Positions 18,839 through 28,357 of a stretch of 64,000 bases of DNA are shown in pieces. The stretch covers positions 2,170,001-2,234,000 of the forward strand of contig NZ_CP118632.1 of the NCBI RefSeq assembly GCF_028993615.1, read 5' to 3'. The notes beneath the pieces were generated by a model. The model was not told the DNA's origin. It saw nothing but the letters and a program-made list of their open reading frames with translations, and made no database searches. Made by a program: the position numbers and the translations under genes. The stretch's first letter is position 1, and each line of letters starts with the position of its first letter. The stretch comes from Herbaspirillum sp. WKF16 (GTDB taxonomy: Bacteria; Pseudomonadota; Gammaproteobacteria; Burkholderiales; Burkholderiaceae_D).

Positions 18839-19864
18839 ATGGTCGACCTGAACGATATCTGGCTCTTCGTCCACGTGGTGCGCTCCGGCAGCTTCGCCGC
18901 CGCCGGCCGCAAGCTCTCGACGCCGCCCAACACCATCAGCCGCCGCCTGCAGGCGTTGGAAGCGCAACTGGGCGTGCGCCTGTTGCAGCGCTCCACGCGC
19001 CAGCTCAACATGACCGCCGCCGGCCGCGAATTCTTCGAGCGTTGCGCGCCGGGCCTGGAAGACATCGAATACGCCAGCGCCAGCCTTACCGAAAGCAGCG
19101 GCGAGCCGACCGGCAGCCTGCGCGTGGCCGCGCCGGTGGATTTCTTCGACAATTTCTCGATCGAGTGGATGCATGAGTTCATGCGCCTGTATCCCAAGGT
19201 GCAGCTGGAGTTCGTCTTGAACGACGGCCGCGCCGACCTGATCGCCGAAGGCATCGACCTGGCCTTCCGCGGCGGCGTGCTGCCGGACTCCAGCCTGGTG
19301 GCCAAGAAGCTGGTGGACAGCCATCGCGGCCTGGTGGCCAGCCCCGAATACCTGGAGCGCTACGGCATGCCCGCTACCCTGGGCGACCTGATCGGGCACG
19401 AGTGCCTGGCGACCTCGCAGGCCTCGCAGCACACGACCTGGAAGCTGGAAGGCCCGCAGGGGCCGGAAAGCGTGCGCGTGACGCCGCGCCTGTGCATCAA
19501 TACCGCCCAGGGCCAGCTGCGCGCGGCGCGGGCCGGGCTGGGGATCGCCTTGCTGCCGACCATGCTGGCCTCGGAAGATTTGCGCAACGGCACGCTGGTG
19601 CACATCCTCCCGGACTACCAGCGCGACTCCACGGGGCTGTACGCCGTCTATGTGCATCGCCGCCAGCTGCCGGCCGCGGTGTCGGCGTTGATCGAGTTTT
19701 TCGCCGACAAGCTGGAACGCGGCATCGCCGACAAGGGGCCGCAGGTCTGCCAGGAGCACCGCGAGCGCGAAAAGGAAAAGGTGAAGGCAGGCCAGGCCGC
19801 CGGCGGCACGCGCGGGCGTGCGAACAAGACCGGGGAAGGGATCGCGGCAGCCTCGCCGGCCTAG
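18839..19864 (+). CDS. LysR-family transcriptional regulator
   Basis: 341 residues. The N-terminal winged helix (FVHVVRSGSFAAAGRKLSTP, NTISRRLQALEAQLGVRLLQ) and effector domain (from GSLRVAAPVDF, with AEGIDLAFRGG and AARAGLGIALLP) are typical of LTTRs. The ~45-residue charged C-terminal tail (KEKVKAGQAAGGTRGRANK) is longer than usual and probably disordered. The gene is divergent from azoR, so the likely target is azoR plus its own gene; the effector is unknown. Confidence 0.9.
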   Translation: MVDLNDIWLFVHVVRSGSFAAAGRKLSTPPNTISRRLQALEAQLGVRLLQRSTRQLNMTAAGREFFERCAPGLEDIEYASASLTESSGEPTGSLRVAAPVDFFDNFSIEWMHEFMRLYPKVQLEFVLNDGRADLIAEGIDLAFRGGVLPDSSLVAKKLVDSHRGLVASPEYLERYGMPATLGDLIGHECLATSQASQHTTWKLEGPQGPESVRVTPRLCINTAQGQLRAARAGLGIALLPTMLASEDLRNGTLVHILPDYQRDSTGLYAVYVHRRQLPAAVSALIEFFADKLERGIADKGPQVCQEHREREKEKVKAGQAAGGTRGRANKTGEGIAAASPA

Positions 19865-19883
19865 CCCTCTGGTGCCGCAATGA

Positions 19884-19919
19884 AAACAAAAACGCCCGCA
19901 TCTGCGGGCGTTTTTGTTT
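19884..19919. terminator. Bidirectional terminator between lysR and spoT
   Basis: A 17-bp perfect inverted repeat (19884-19900 with 19903-19919), core GCCCGC / GCGGGC around ATCT, flanked by A and T runs on both sides. It serves the converging LysR gene and spoT operon. Confidence 0.92.
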
Positions 19920-19939
19920 GCGCGACCGCCGTGGCCGGG

Positions 19940-22201
19940 TCAGCCGCGTTCGCGCAGGATGCGGGTGACGCTGTCGATCCTGCGGATGCCGCGCATGGTG
20001 CGCGCCAGGTGCACACGATCTTCCACCTGGATGGTGAAGCGCAGGTACTTCATCGACGAGCCGCCGTCGTCGTCCATGCTGACCGAGACGATGTTGGCGT
20101 CGGACTCGCCGATCTCGGCGGCGATGCGCGCCAGCGTGCCGCGCTCGTTGTGGATCAGGATGGTGATGCGGCAGTCGAAGCGGCGGTTCAGGTCGTGGCC
20201 CCAGACCAGGTCGATCCAGCGGTCAGGCTCCTTCTCATGCAGGCGCTTGGCGGTCTCGCACTCCTGGGTGTGCACGATCAGCGTCTGATCCGGCTTGAGG
20301 TAGCCGGTCAGGCGGTCGCCCGGGATCGGCATACAGCACGACGACAGCTGCGCCGAGGCGCCTTCACTGCCGGTGATGACCACCGGATCGGGCTTGTTGG
20401 GCAGCATGTGGCCTTCCGGATCCAGCTGCGGCACGGAGACGCCGGTGTCCATCATGGTCATGATGTGGCGCGCCACCAGCGGCGCCATGCGGGTGCCGAT
20501 GCCGATCTCGGCGTACAGGTCGTCCAGGGTCTTGGCGCTGGACTCGTTGAGCAGCCGCTCGACGATGTGCGACGGCAGCTCGGGCTCGATGCCCAGGGTA
20601 TGCAGCGCGTTGCCGAGCAGGCGGCGGCCCACCGATTGCGACTCCACCTTGTTGGCCGTGCGCAGGCGGTGCCGGATCGCCGAGCGCGCCTTGCCGGTGC
20701 GCACATAGCCCAGCCAGTTGGGGCTGGGGCGCGAGGTCGGCGAGGTGATGATCTCGACGATGTCGCCGTTGTGCAGCTCCGCGCGCAGCGGCGCCGGTTC
20801 GTGGTTGACGATGGCCGAGGTGGTCTGGTCGCCGATGTCGGTGTGGATGCTGTAGGCGAAGTCCAGCGCGGTGGCGCCGCGCGGCAGCGCGATGATCTTG
20901 GACTTGGGCGTGAAGACGTAGACCGAATCCGGGAACAGGTCGACCTTGACGTGCTCCAGGAACTCGGCCGAGTCGCCGGTCTGCTTCTGGATGTCGAGCA
21001 GCGACTGCAGCCAGGCGTGGGTGCGTTGCTGCAGGTCGGTCAGGCTGCCTTCGTCATCCTTGTAGAGCCAGTGCGCGGCCACGCCGGATTCGGCCACGCG
21101 ATGCATCTCGCGCGTGCGGATCTGGAACTCGACCGGCGTGCCGTAGGGGCCGATCAGCGTGGTATGCAGCGACTGGTAGCCGTTCAGCTTGGGGATGGCG
21201 ATGTAGTCCTTGAACTTGCCCGGCATCGGCTTGAACAGCGAGTGCAGGGTGCCCAGCGCCACGTAGCAGTTGGCGAAGCTGTCCACCACTACACGGAAGC
21301 CGTACACGTCCAGCACCTGCGAGAAGGTCAGGTGCTTGTTGCGCATCTTGCGGTAGATGCCGTAGAGGGTCTTTTCACGGCCGTCGACCTGGGCCGGGAT
21401 GCCGGCGGCGATCAGGGTGCTGGTGACCGACTCCATGATCTTGGTCACCACCTCGCGGCGGTTGCCGCGCGCGGCCTTGACGGCCTTGGATAGCGTGCGG
21501 TGGCGCAGCGGGTAGAGGTGCGAGAACGACAGCTCCTGCAACTCGCGATAGATGTTGTTCAAGCCCAGGCGGTGCGCGATGGGCACGTAGACTTCCATGG
21601 TCTCGCGCGAGATGCGGCGCTTCTTCTCGGGCGGCATCGAACCGAGCGTGCGCATGTTGTGCAGGCGGTCGGCCAGCTTGACCAGGATCACGCGCACGTC
21701 GCGCGCCATCGCCAGCAGCATCTTGCGGAAATTCTCGGCCTGGGCTTCGACCTGGCTCTGGAACTCGATCTTGTCCAGCTTGGACAAGCCGTCTACCAGC
21801 GACGCCACCGGCGCGCCGAAGCGCTCGATCAGCTCTTCCTTCTTGACGCCCTGGTCTTCCATCACGTCGTGCAGGAAGGCCGCCATCATGGCCTGGGCGT
21901 CCAGCTTCCATTCGGCGCAGATCTCGGCCACCGCCAGCGGGTGCGAGATGTAGGGCTCGCCCGACTTGCGCATCTGGCCCAGGTGCATCTCGTCGGCAAA
22001 GCGATAGGCTTCCTTGACCTTCTTCAATTCGGAAGGCGTCAGGTACTCCTCGAGCTTGGGAATCAGGTGCGCGAACGTCGCCACGCCGCTGTGGGCAGCG
22101 GCGGAGGCGGGATCGTTCGGGGGGACTGGGCGGCCGGAACCGGCGGCCCGTTTGTTGCTAGTCGATGCTGATAAGGTGGATTCGGTGGGGGTAAGGCTCA
22201 T
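19940..22201 (-). CDS. spoT: Bifunctional (p)ppGpp synthetase/hydrolase SpoT
   Basis: 753 residues. Domains in order: HD hydrolase (ISHPLAVAEI, then FLHDVMED with the metal-binding HD..ED), synthetase (TLYGIYRKMRNKHLTF, DVYGFRVVV, LNGYQSLHT), TGS (VFTPKSKIIALPRGATALDF), helical and zinc-finger region (SSCCMPIPGD), and C-terminal ACT (RGTLARIAAEIGESDANIVS). The intact HD motif supports ppGpp hydrolysis as well as synthesis. It is last in the yicC-gmk-rpoZ-spoT group, the conserved proteobacterial order linking it to RNA polymerase omega. Confidence 0.97.
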   Translation of the reverse strand: MSLTPTESTLSASTSNKRAAGSGRPVPPNDPASAAAHSGVATFAHLIPKLEEYLTPSELKKVKEAYRFADEMHLGQMRKSGEPYISHPLAVAEICAEWKLDAQAMMAAFLHDVMEDQGVKKEELIERFGAPVASLVDGLSKLDKIEFQSQVEAQAENFRKMLLAMARDVRVILVKLADRLHNMRTLGSMPPEKKRRISRETMEVYVPIAHRLGLNNIYRELQELSFSHLYPLRHRTLSKAVKAARGNRREVVTKIMESVTSTLIAAGIPAQVDGREKTLYGIYRKMRNKHLTFSQVLDVYGFRVVVDSFANCYVALGTLHSLFKPMPGKFKDYIAIPKLNGYQSLHTTLIGPYGTPVEFQIRTREMHRVAESGVAAHWLYKDDEGSLTDLQQRTHAWLQSLLDIQKQTGDSAEFLEHVKVDLFPDSVYVFTPKSKIIALPRGATALDFAYSIHTDIGDQTTSAIVNHEPAPLRAELHNGDIVEIITSPTSRPSPNWLGYVRTGKARSAIRHRLRTANKVESQSVGRRLLGNALHTLGIEPELPSHIVERLLNESSAKTLDDLYAEIGIGTRMAPLVARHIMTMMDTGVSVPQLDPEGHMLPNKPDPVVITGSEGASAQLSSCCMPIPGDRLTGYLKPDQTLIVHTQECETAKRLHEKEPDRWIDLVWGHDLNRRFDCRITILIHNERGTLARIAAEIGESDANIVSVSMDDDGGSSMKYLRFTIQVEDRVHLARTMRGIRRIDSVTRILRERG

Positions 22202-22236
22202 GCTTGACCGTTATCAGCTTCACGCGCGGACCAGGA

Positions 22237-22440
22237 TCAGGCCGGGACCTTTTTCAGCATTTCCACGCCGACCTTGCCGGCGGCGATTTCGCGCAGGGCG
22301 GTCACGGTCGGCTTGTCCTTGGCGTCGACCTTGGGAGTGTGGCCTTGCAGCAGCTGGCGCGCACGGTAGGTGGCGGACAGGGTCAGCTGGAAACGGTTCG
22401 GGATTTGCTTGAGGCAATCTTCGATGGTGATGCGGGCCAT
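22237..22440 (-). CDS. rpoZ: RNA polymerase omega subunit
   Basis: 67 residues. [20 protein letters not shown] and [11 protein letters not shown] are conserved omega sequences. It aids assembly of RNA polymerase by chaperoning beta-prime and takes part in ppGpp binding. It lies between gmk and spoT. Confidence 0.95.
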   Translation of the reverse strand: MARITIEDCLKQIPNRFQLTLSATYRARQLLQGHTPKVDAKDKPTVTALREIAAGKVGVEMLKKVPA

Positions 22441-22505
22441 GTATAACTCCTGAATGACGGGCTTGCTTGAAATGGTGGATCGGTCCGGGCGGCAGGCTTG
22501 CTGCG

Positions 22506-23144
22506 TTACTGCGCGTGGATGCCGAGCTGGGTGAACAAGTAGGCGTTGCGCGCGGCTTGCTGCGGGAAGCGGCAGCGGGCTGCCTGGACAATCGCCGTCA
22601 GCTCGGACAAAGCGACGGCAAACTCTTGATTAATAATAACATATTCGAACTCCGGCGAGTGCGCGATTTCGCCGCCGGCGGCCAGGATGCGGCGGGTGAT
22701 GACGTGCGGCTCGTCCTGTCCGCGCTTTTTCAGGCGCTCTTCCAGGGCCGCGATCGACGGCGGCAGGATGAAGATGCCGATGGCGTTGGGGAATTGCTTC
22801 TTGACCTGCTGCGCGCCTTGCCAGTCGATTTCCAGCAGCACGTCGGTGCCGTTGGCGATCTGGTCGGCGATCATCAGGCGCGAGGTGCCGTAGTAGTTGC
22901 CGTGCACCTCGGCCCATTCCAGGAATTCGCCCTCGGCCTGGCGCTTGAGGAAGTCCTCGGCGCTGGTGAAATAATATTCGCGGCCGTGTTCTTCGCCCGG
23001 GCGGGGCGCGCGGGTGGTGAAGGAAATCGACAGCTTGATGGCCGGCTCCTGCTTCAGCAGGGCATTGACGAGGGTCGATTTGCCGGCGCCGGACGGTGCA
23101 ACCACCATGAACAGGCTGCCGGAAGTGGGGGTTTTAGCTGGCAT
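22506..23144 (-). CDS. gmk: Guanylate kinase
   Basis: 212 residues. P-loop [12 protein letters not shown]-binding [11 protein letters not shown] and [15 protein letters not shown], and the [13 protein letters not shown] motif are all present. It converts GMP to GDP with ATP, in the nucleotide pool that also feeds (p)ppGpp. The C-terminus ([18 protein letters not shown]) is slightly longer than in E. coli. Confidence 0.97.
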   Translation of the reverse strand: MPAKTPTSGSLFMVVAPSGAGKSTLVNALLKQEPAIKLSISFTTRAPRPGEEHGREYYFTSAEDFLKRQAEGEFLEWAEVHGNYYGTSRLMIADQIANGTDVLLEIDWQGAQQVKKQFPNAIGIFILPPSIAALEERLKKRGQDEPHVITRRILAAGGEIAHSPEFEYVIINQEFAVALSELTAIVQAARCRFPQQAARNAYLFTQLGIHAQ

Positions 23145-23208
23145 GGGATCCTCGCTGTTTTTGTTGTGTCGTCAATAGGGTGTCGATGGCGGGCGCGGCC
23201 CGCCGGGA

Positions 23209-24117
23209 TCATTCGAGATTCTGGACCTGCTCGCGCATCTGGTCGATCAGCAGCTTCAACTCCATCGAGGCGTCGGCCAGTTCCTTGACGGCGGCCTTGG
23301 AGCCGACCGTGTTGGCCTCGCGGTTGAGCTCTTGCATCATGAAGTCCAGGCGCTTGCCGACCTGGCCGCCTTTCTTCAGGATGTGGCGGGTCTCGCCCAG
23401 GTGCGCCGACAGGCGAGCCAGTTCTTCGGCGATGTCGATGCGGATGCCGTACAGCGTGACTTCCTGGCGGATGCGCTCCAGCGACTCCTCGCGCGTGGCG
23501 ACCGGCGTGCCCTGGGCATTCAGGGCCAGGCCCAGGGCCTCGGTCATGCGCTCGGTGGCCTTCTGCTGGAACTGCGCCACCAGTTGCGGCACCAGCGGCG
23601 TGATACGCGCCACGATGGCTTCCATGGCGTCGACCCGCGCCAGGATCACCGCCTGCAGCGCCGCGCCTTCGCGCGCGCGGCTGTCGACGAAGGCGTCCAG
23701 GGTCTGGCCCATGGTCGCCACGATGTCGGCCTGCAGCGTTTCCTGGCTGATCTCGGCTTCTTCCATCACGCCCGGCCAGCGCAGCAGCTCGTTGACCGAC
23801 AGCGGCGGGGCGTCGGGGAATTGCGCGCGCAGCTGATCCTGCAGCGAAGCCAGCCCGGCCACGACGCCGGCGTTGAGCGCCTGGCTGTTGCCGGAGGCGA
23901 CCTTGCGGCCGAAGGACAGGCGGCACTCGACCTTGCCGCGCACCAGCCGGCCCATGATGGCCTCGCGCAGCAGGGGCTCGACCGCGCGCAGGTCGTCGTT
24001 GACGCGGAATTGCAGGTCGAGGAAGCGCGAGTTGACGCTCTTCATTTCGAGGGTGACCGTGCCGGCTGTGGTTTCACGGGTGGTGACGGCATAGCCGGTC
24101 ATGCTGTAGATGGTCAA
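23209..24117 (-). CDS. yicC: YicC/YloC family endoribonuclease
   Basis: 302 residues. The YicC N-terminal region (IYSMTGYAVTTRETTAGTVT, VNSRFLDLQFRV) and the C-terminal DUF1732 block (GKRLDFMMQELNREANTVGS, MREQVQNLE) are diagnostic. E. coli YicC is an RNase implicated in RyhB decay. It is first in the minus-strand yicC-gmk-rpoZ-spoT group, with a 275-bp divergent region to rph. Confidence 0.95.
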   Translation of the reverse strand: MTIYSMTGYAVTTRETTAGTVTLEMKSVNSRFLDLQFRVNDDLRAVEPLLREAIMGRLVRGKVECRLSFGRKVASGNSQALNAGVVAGLASLQDQLRAQFPDAPPLSVNELLRWPGVMEEAEISQETLQADIVATMGQTLDAFVDSRAREGAALQAVILARVDAMEAIVARITPLVPQLVAQFQQKATERMTEALGLALNAQGTPVATREESLERIRQEVTLYGIRIDIAEELARLSAHLGETRHILKKGGQVGKRLDFMMQELNREANTVGSKAAVKELADASMELKLLIDQMREQVQNLE

Positions 24118-24392
24118 ATTCGGGCTCCGGTGTGCTGGCGGGTGGTTCTGTCTGGTGGTTGGCGATGCGGGGCGGGAATGGCGGCGGCCGCGCCGGGCGG
24201 CCCCTCATCCTTTACAATGCCGGTTTTGATTATTCCGGCTGCCGCCGCGGCGGTTTGCCCATGGCATCGCGTTCGGATCCCGCATTTTAAAGAAGATTGG
24301 CGGCGGCGCGCTATCAAAACATCCAAATTGCCGCTTTTCGTGAGCGTTCTCACAGGCGGCATCTTCATCAGCCAGACAGTACAAGGATCACC

Positions 24393-25121
24393 ATGACAGC
24401 ATTCCAACGTCCCAGCGGCCGCGCCGTTTCCCAATTGCGCGAGGTGCGCCTGACGCGCGGCTACACCAAGCACGCCGAGGGTTCCGTGCTGATCGAGTTC
24501 GGCGACACCCGCGTGCTGTGCACCGCCAGCATCGAGGAGAAGGTGCCCGGCTTCCTGAAGGGCCGGGGCCAGGGCTGGCTGACCGCCGAGTATGGCATGC
24601 TGCCGCGCTCGACCCACACCCGCATGGACCGCGAGGCGGCCAAGGGCAAGCAATCCGGCCGCACCCAGGAGATCCAGCGCCTGATCGGCCGCGCGCTGCG
24701 CGCCGCCTTCGACCTGGAAGCCTTCGGCGAGCGCACGCTGCACCTGGACTGCGACGTGCTGCAGGCCGATGGCGGCACCCGCACCGCAGCCATCACCGGC
24801 GCCATGGTGGCGGCCTACGACGCCTTCTCGGTGCTGAAGTCGCGCGGCCTGGTCGAGGCCATCCCGGTCAAGCATTTCGTGGCGGCGATCTCGGTGGGCG
24901 TGTACCGCGGCGTGCCGGTGCTGGACCTGGATTACCTGGAAGACTCCGACTGCGACACCGACATGAACGTGGTCATGACCGATGCCGGCCATTTCGTCGA
25001 AGTGCAAGGCACCGCGGAAGGCGCCGCGTTCGACCGCGCCGCCCTCAACAGCCTGCTGGATCTGGCGCAGCAGGGCATCGCTACCCTCAACACCCTGCAG
25101 AAGCAGGCGCTGGGCCTGTAA
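24393..25121 (+). CDS. rph: Ribonuclease PH
   Basis: 242 residues. The phosphorolytic core is complete: [46 protein letters not shown] and [20 protein letters not shown]. It trims tRNA 3' ends using phosphate. An AAGGA ribosome-binding site precedes the ATG at 24393. It leads a plus-strand group with rdgB and hemW. Confidence 0.97.
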   Translation: MTAFQRPSGRAVSQLREVRLTRGYTKHAEGSVLIEFGDTRVLCTASIEEKVPGFLKGRGQGWLTAEYGMLPRSTHTRMDREAAKGKQSGRTQEIQRLIGRALRAAFDLEAFGERTLHLDCDVLQADGGTRTAAITGAMVAAYDAFSVLKSRGLVEAIPVKHFVAAISVGVYRGVPVLDLDYLEDSDCDTDMNVVMTDAGHFVEVQGTAEGAAFDRAALNSLLDLAQQGIATLNTLQKQALGL

Positions 25122-25174
25122 CAGGCGATCCGGCCAGCCGAGGCAGTCAACGAACAGATAGCAAAGAAGCAAGC

Positions 25175-25765
25175 ATGGATACCAAGCAAAAGATCGTCAT
25201 GGCGTCGAACAACGCCGGCAAGCTCAAGGAGTTCGCCAGCCTCTTGGGCGGCATCGGCCTGGATGTGCGCCCGCAGGGCGAATTCAACGTGCCGGAGGCC
25301 GAAGAGCCCTTCGGCACCTTCGTCGAGAACGCGCTGACCAAGGCGCGCCACGCCGCCCGCCTGACCGGCCTGCCGGCGCTGGCGGACGACTCCGGGGTCT
25401 GCGTCAACGCGCTGGGCGGCGCGCCCGGCGTGTATTCGGCGCGCTACGCCGGCGAGCCGAAGTCGGACGCCGCCAACAACGCCAAGCTGATTGCGGACCT
25501 GGCCGCGCATGCCGACAAGTCGGCGTATTACTACTGCGTGCTGGTCTACGTGCGCCATGCCGACGATCCGCAACCGGTGATCGCCGATGGCGTCTGGAAG
25601 GGCGAGATGGTGGCCGAGGCGCGCGGCGAGGGCGGTTTCGGCTACGACCCGTATTTCCTGTTGCCCGCGCTGGGCAAGACCGCCGCCGAGCTCAGCGCGG
25701 CCGAGAAGAACGCCGTGTCGCACCGCGGCCAGGCTTTGCGCGCACTGGTAGAGAAACTGAAATGA
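25175..25765 (+). CDS. rdgB: RdgB/Ham1 non-canonical purine NTP pyrophosphatase
   Basis: 196 residues. ASNNAGKLKEF is the family N-terminal nucleotide-binding motif; LADDSGVCVNALGGAPGVYS and EGGFGYDPYFL complete the active site. It hydrolyses dITP, XTP and ITP to keep them out of DNA and RNA. It overlaps hemW by 4 bp (ATGA), so the two are translationally coupled. Confidence 0.97.
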   Translation: MDTKQKIVMASNNAGKLKEFASLLGGIGLDVRPQGEFNVPEAEEPFGTFVENALTKARHAARLTGLPALADDSGVCVNALGGAPGVYSARYAGEPKSDAANNAKLIADLAAHADKSAYYYCVLVYVRHADDPQPVIADGVWKGEMVAEARGEGGFGYDPYFLLPALGKTAAELSAAEKNAVSHRGQALRALVEKLK

Positions 25766-27006
25766 TCCCGATCAAACCGGTCGCGGCCACCGTGCCGGCC
25801 GCGCAGGCAACGTCCGGCCCGGCCCAGGCGGCGCTGGCCTTCCTCAAGCCGGGCAGCCTGCAGCTGACGGCCTTGCCGCCGCTGTCGCTGTACGTGCATT
25901 TCCCCTGGTGCGTGCGCAAATGCCCGTATTGCGATTTCAATTCGCATGAAGTCAAGGGCAGCTTCCCCGAGCAGGACTACCTGGATGCGCTGCGCGTGGA
26001 CCTGGAAATGGCGTTGCCGCTGATCTGGGGCCGCAAGATCACCACCATCTTCATCGGCGGCGGCACGCCCAGCCTGCTGTCGGCGGCCGGGCTGGACCGC
26101 CTGCTGTCGGACCTGCGCACCTTGCTGCCCTTCGACAGCGATATCGAGATCACGATGGAGGCCAATCCCGGCACCTTCGAGGCCGAGAAATTCCGTTCCT
26201 ACCGCGACAGCGGCATCAACCGCCTGTCGATCGGGATCCAGAGTTTCAACGCGCGCCACCTGGAGGCGCTGGGCCGGATCCACGACGGCGACCAGGCGTT
26301 GAGGGCGGTCGAGATCGCCCAGGCCAATTTCGACAATTTCAACCTCGACCTGATGTACGCCTTGCCGCAGCAGACGCTGGCCGAGGCGCGCGCCGACATC
26401 GCCACTGCGCTCTCGTTCGCGCCGCCGCACCTGTCGCTGTATCACCTGACGCTGGAGCCGAACACGCTGTTCGCCAGGTTCCCGCCGGCGGTACCCGACG
26501 AGGACGCCAGCGCCGACATGCAAGACCTGATCGCCGAGATGACCGCCGGCGCCGGCTACGCCAACTACGAAGTCTCGGCCTACGCCCAGCCCAAGCGCCG
26601 CGCCAGGCACAACCTGAACTACTGGCAGTTCGGCGACTACCTCGGCATCGGCGCCGGCGCGCATTCCAAGCTGTCCTTCCCGCACCGCATCGTGCGGCAG
26701 ATGCGTTACAAGCATCCGCAGAGCTACCTGGAAAAGACCCGGGCCGGCGCGCCGATCCAGGAAGAATCCGAAATCGGCCGCGATGCGCTGGGCTTTGAAT
26801 TCATGCTCAACGCGCTGCGCCTGACCGAGGGCTTTTCGCCCAACCTGTTTGCCGAACGCACCGGCATGGGCCTGAACCAGATAGAGAAACAACTGAACCT
26901 GGCCGAGCAGAAGGGGATGTTGTACCGCGATCACGCTTTGATCCGGCCGACCGAGCTGGGACGCCGTTTTCTTAACGATTTGCAAGAAATTTTCCTGTTG
27001 AGCTAA
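25762..27006 (+). CDS. hemW: HemW-type radical SAM protein (heme chaperone)
   Basis: 414 residues. The radical SAM cluster motif is CVRKCPYC within LYVHFPWCVRKCPYCDFNSH; HemW/HemN-like signatures follow (IFIGGGTPSLL, NRLSIGIQSFNARHLEALGR, DLMYALPQQT). The motif lacks the extra cysteine of true HemN (the HemN sequence contains CxxxCxCxC), so a heme chaperone rather than coproporphyrinogen oxidase is favoured. A 45-residue N-terminal extension is rich in Ala and Pro. Confidence 0.92.
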   Translation: MIPIKPVAATVPAAQATSGPAQAALAFLKPGSLQLTALPPLSLYVHFPWCVRKCPYCDFNSHEVKGSFPEQDYLDALRVDLEMALPLIWGRKITTIFIGGGTPSLLSAAGLDRLLSDLRTLLPFDSDIEITMEANPGTFEAEKFRSYRDSGINRLSIGIQSFNARHLEALGRIHDGDQALRAVEIAQANFDNFNLDLMYALPQQTLAEARADIATALSFAPPHLSLYHLTLEPNTLFARFPPAVPDEDASADMQDLIAEMTAGAGYANYEVSAYAQPKRRARHNLNYWQFGDYLGIGAGAHSKLSFPHRIVRQMRYKHPQSYLEKTRAGAPIQEESEIGRDALGFEFMLNALRLTEGFSPNLFAERTGMGLNQIEKQLNLAEQKGMLYRDHALIRPTELGRRFLNDLQEIFLLS

Positions 27007-27152
27007 AGCTCGCTTGCAAGTGATTTTTTATCAGGTATATTTAGAAAAATTTGAATTTAATTAAGTATTCTGCTGGGAAACTTCTTATCAGTTTTTCATC
27101 ATGATCGAACGCCTCAGACAACAATAAAAAGGGGCGTCAACGATAAAAATAT

Positions 27153-28352
27153 ATGGCTGTCCAGGATAAAAGCGTTCCTTTTCCTCTCGTGTTTTTACAG
27201 CCAGTCGCCGACGTTCACCACGTATGGACTGCGCTGTCGCTGCACATCTCTCCCATCGACGAGGATGGCAGCGTCTTGCTATCCCGACTTTTCAACGAGT
27301 TCGGCCTGCAGGACGCGCTGGGAGGGCTGACCTGCATCATCCCGGTGCGGGATCCGGCCGTTTTCGCGCCCGAGTTCAACAATCCCATCCAGCCGGGCCA
27401 GGTCGCGTTGCGCGTGCCGGTCGAGCACTGCGTCGACCCGGGCAAGATCGATGCGCTGGACTGGCTCTACAGCCGCGGCTTCGCCATCATCGCCGACGGC
27501 TTGCCGGCGCCGGGCGCCAAGGTGTTTCCCTTCGTCGAATCGCTGGCCCTGGACGCCAGCGTGGGCAGCTTGCCGGAAGCCGTGCAGTGGCTGCATCGCC
27601 TGCGCGGCCCGCACCTGGTGGAAAACGTCGGCGACGCCATCCAGTTCGACCTGTGCCGCGCGGAGGGCTTCCGCTGGTTCTCGGGCGACTACGCCTTGCA
27701 CCCGGACAGCCGCCTGTCGCAAAAGAATTCGATTTCCCGCGCCCGCCTGCTCAAGCTGCTTGAACTGGTGGCGCGCGACGCCAATGCCGGCGACCTGGAG
27801 TCGCTGCTCAAGCAGGATCCTGCCTTGTCCTACCAGCTCTTCAAGCTGGTCAGTTCGGCCGCCTTCGGCTTCTCGGCGCACATCACCAATTTCACCCAGG
27901 CCATCAACCTGCTGGGCCGCCGCCAGCTGCAACGCTGGCTGCAGCTGCTGCTGTATGCGCGTTTCCCCGGCGACGAATCGGCCAATCCCTTGCTGCCGCG
28001 CGCCGCGGCGCGCGCGGCCATGATGGAAGCGATGGCCCAGCGCGTCGAGTGCACCGAGGAAGAGCTGGACCGCGCGTTCATCACCGGCATGTTCTCGCTG
28101 CTCGACGTGCTCCTGGGCATGCCGCTCAACGACATCATCGAACCGCTCAAGCTGCCGGTGGACATCGTCAACGCCCTGACCACGCGCACCGGCCGCCTGG
28201 GCAAGCTGCTCGACGTGGTGGAGCGCTCCGAGTACGGCCGCATTCCCTTGCGCCACACCGATCTTGAGGCCGCCGGCCTCGACGGCCGGGTGTATTGCGA
28301 ATGCCTCATGCAGGCCTTCAACTGGGCAACCAGAGTCAGCACAGAGGCTTGA
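27153..28352 (+). CDS. HDOD protein with vestigial EAL-like N-terminus
   Basis: 399 residues. The N-terminal ~190 residues keep the EAL outline (QPVADVHHVWTALSLHIS) but none of the catalytic residues. The HDOD half (LKQDPALSYQLFKLVSSAAF, NLLGRRQLQRWLQLLLYA) is clearly paralogous to the protein at 12730-14073. It ends 5 bp before a PAS-GGDEF-EAL gene, so the two are probably one operon and one signalling unit, with the HDOD protein as a non-catalytic partner. Confidence 0.8.
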   Translation: MAVQDKSVPFPLVFLQPVADVHHVWTALSLHISPIDEDGSVLLSRLFNEFGLQDALGGLTCIIPVRDPAVFAPEFNNPIQPGQVALRVPVEHCVDPGKIDALDWLYSRGFAIIADGLPAPGAKVFPFVESLALDASVGSLPEAVQWLHRLRGPHLVENVGDAIQFDLCRAEGFRWFSGDYALHPDSRLSQKNSISRARLLKLLELVARDANAGDLESLLKQDPALSYQLFKLVSSAAFGFSAHITNFTQAINLLGRRQLQRWLQLLLYARFPGDESANPLLPRAAARAAMMEAMAQRVECTEEELDRAFITGMFSLLDVLLGMPLNDIIEPLKLPVDIVNALTTRTGRLGKLLDVVERSEYGRIPLRHTDLEAAGLDGRVYCECLMQAFNWATRVSTEA

Positions 28353-28357
28353 ATTCG